Assembly (NCBI GenBank): GCA_002309695.1
Contig: DBXV01000003.1
Span: forward strand, 21,742 to 29,752
DNA: 8,011 bases
Direction of reading: 5' to 3'
Origin: Myxococcales bacterium UBA1203
GTDB taxonomy: Bacteria; Myxococcota; Myxococcia; Myxococcales; UBA5297
Under the pieces are notes generated by a model. It did no database searches and was not told where the DNA came from. It was given only the letters and a program-made list of their open reading frames with translations. Both the position numbers and the translations under genes were made by a program. Positions 7,049 to 8,011 of the stretch are shown here, one piece after another. The stretch's first letter is position 1; each line of letters opens with the position of its first letter.

Positions 7049-8011
7049 ATGTCTTATACGTATGTTTTTCGTCATGTTTTGGGGGAAACAATTCTATTGT
7101 CCTGCGCCCTGGCGGGATTTGGCTGCCACCCCTCGGACGGCATGAACGGCATCAACGGAACAAATGGCCGGGACGGCACAAATTCGACGATGCAGACATC
7201 TCTGGAACCCGCCGGAGAGAATTGTCCCAACGGTGGCATTAAAATCGACGTTTTGCTGGACGGCGCCATTCAGGAAGGCCAGACGCAATACATCTGCAAT
7301 GGAAATAATGGCGAAAGCGGCGCGAGCGGCATCAATGGAACAAATGCGTCCTTTCAGACGACGCCGGAGCCTGCCGGTGAGAATTGTCCGAATGGGGGCA
7401 TTAAAATCGACGTTTTGCTGGACGGCGTCACTCAGGACGAGCTGAGCCGGTATATTTGTGACGGCCTGAATGGCGGGCGCGACGGCGAGAATGGCCAGAC
7501 GGCGCTCGTCAACATCGTGGAAGAAATGGCGGGCGAGCACTGCGCGAATGGCGGAACGAGGGTGGAGAGCGGCCTGGACACAAATGCCGACGGCATTCTC
7601 GACGATGCGGAAATCACCGCGTCGCAATATATCTGCAACGGTGAGCAGGGTATTCAGGGCGAGACGGGCGCGGCCGGGCATAATGTTCTGGTCAATACGG
7701 CCGAATTTGCGGCCGGCACCGAGGGAGAGAATTGTTCCGCTGTCGGCGGTATTAAAATCGAGAGCGGGCTGGACGCCAACGACAATAATATACTGGAGCC
7801 CGAAGAGATTATTGCCGCCAATACAAAATACATCTGCAACGGCGCGCAGGGCATTCAGGGCGAGACGGGCGCCAGCGGCACGAACGCGGCGATTCAGACG
7901 AGTGTTGAGCCTGCCGGAGACAATTGCGCCAACGGCGGCATCAGAGTGGATGTTTTGCTCAACGGCGAGGTGCAGACCAATCAGACGCAATATATCTGCA
8001 ACGGCGCGCAG
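7049..8011 (+). CDS. Exported collagen-like repeat protein with DUF7151-type Cys modules (3' end missing)
   Basis: The frame is open for 321 codons to the right edge. The N-terminus has a hydrophobic stretch (about 14-25) ending at Cys26 in AGFGC. This suggests a lipoprotein or a Sec signal, although GFGC is a poor lipobox and Cys19 (LLSC) is an alternative. Five modules follow (about 46-85, 101-139, 151-198, 211-265, 281-319), each with a first Cys in GENC/GEHC/GDNC and a second in YICNG/YICDG. They are spaced by Gly-X-Y linkers (31-45, 85-99, 139-150, 198-212, 265-279), for example GEQGIQGETGAAG. Modules 3 and 4 carry EF-hand-like loops DTNADGILDDAE (177-188) and DANDNNILEPEE (242-253); modules 1, 2 and 5 have a shorter VLL(D/N)G segment instead. 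The family resembles what I know as DUF7151, a name given from memory. It is probably a structural surface protein or adhesin; no enzyme motif is seen. Codons are more AT-rich than in the genes to the left. Confidence 0.88.
   Translation, partial: MSYTYVFRHVLGETILLSCALAGFGCHPSDGMNGINGTNGRDGTNSTMQTSLEPAGENCPNGGIKIDVLLDGAIQEGQTQYICNGNNGESGASGINGTNASFQTTPEPAGENCPNGGIKIDVLLDGVTQDELSRYICDGLNGGRDGENGQTALVNIVEEMAGEHCANGGTRVESGLDTNADGILDDAEITASQYICNGEQGIQGETGAAGHNVLVNTAEFAAGTEGENCSAVGGIKIESGLDANDNNILEPEEIIAANTKYICNGAQGIQGETGASGTNAAIQTSVEPAGDNCANGGIRVDVLLNGEVQTNQTQYICNGAQ
7184..8005 (+). repeat. Five tandem two-cysteine modules separated by collagen-like linkers
   Basis: Module limits in bases are 7184-7303, 7349-7465, 7499-7642, 7679-7843 and 7889-8005. 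Each module holds one pair of cysteines (residues 59/83, 113/137, 165/196, 229/263, 293/317), presumably one disulfide each. Linkers 1, 2, 4 and 5 are five exact Gly-X-Y triplets. The third (139-150) is broken by one extra residue (GLNGGRDGENGQ). The array continues past the window edge, because the last module is followed by Gly-Ala-Gln, the start of another linker. Confidence 0.85.
7235..7427 (+). repeat. Identical 31-base direct repeat between modules 1 and 2
   Basis: Bases 7235-7265 and 7397-7427 are identical and lie 162 bases (54 codons) apart, in frame. They encode GIKIDVLLDG plus the first base of the next codon. Synonymous positions are also unchanged, which points to recent duplication or gene conversion. 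A second near-identical pair, 7646-7671 and 7847-7872, differs at one base and encodes the QGIQGETGA linker. Confidence 0.85.

Noticed and set aside
7094..7990. 298-codon open frame on the minus strand opposite the repeat protein
   Set aside because: Its apparent internal repeats are the mirror of the plus-strand modules. The plus strand has a strong ribosome binding site, a signal-like N-terminus and conserved cysteine modules.

Overview
The window looks like chromosome of a GC-rich bacterium of the Myxococcota (former Deltaproteobacteria). The clues are a lipoprotein that carries the Cys-rich CGNG..GE.CD motif common in that group, thrombospondin type 3 repeats and a lamin-tail module on the same chain, and a neighbouring repeat protein of collagen-like Gly-X-Y linkers alternating with two-cysteine modules. 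The taxonomic call is inference from protein style; there is no rRNA or other marker gene here.

Layout, left to right. (1) Bases 1-124 are probably the 5' end of a leftward gene with an Ala/Pro/Ser-rich N-terminus. (2) Bases 125-541 are a non-coding, probably divergent, intergenic region. (3) Bases 542-2671 encode a 709-residue cytoplasmic protein with a CBM48-type glycogen-binding domain and a GH13 (alpha-amylase) barrel. Its nucleophile and acid/base residues are replaced, so it appears to be a pseudoenzyme. (4) A strong intrinsic terminator at 2761-2799 separates it from (5) a 1326-residue secreted lipoprotein (2854-6834). That protein joins an apparently intact metal-dependent amidohydrolase to calcium-binding TSP3 repeats, an OB-fold-like region, two Ig/Calx-beta-like domains and a lamin-tail domain. 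(6) A second strong terminator lies at 6869-6910. (7) A leader with an imperfect inverted repeat (6974-7015) precedes (8) a repeat-rich exported protein starting at 7049 and running off the right edge. This protein has five cysteine-paired modules separated by collagen-like linkers of about five triplets each.

The three rightward genes appear to be separate transcription units: both gaps hold intrinsic terminators and there is no overlap or tight coupling. The first acts in the cytoplasm, probably in polysaccharide binding. The second and third are cell-surface proteins with calcium-binding modules. I see no operon logic joining all three. I found no tRNA, rRNA, CRISPR array, insertion sequence or attachment site. 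The most notable items are the catalytically dead CBM48-GH13 protein, the unusual amidohydrolase fusion, and the mixture of EF-hand-like and shortened modules in the final repeat protein.
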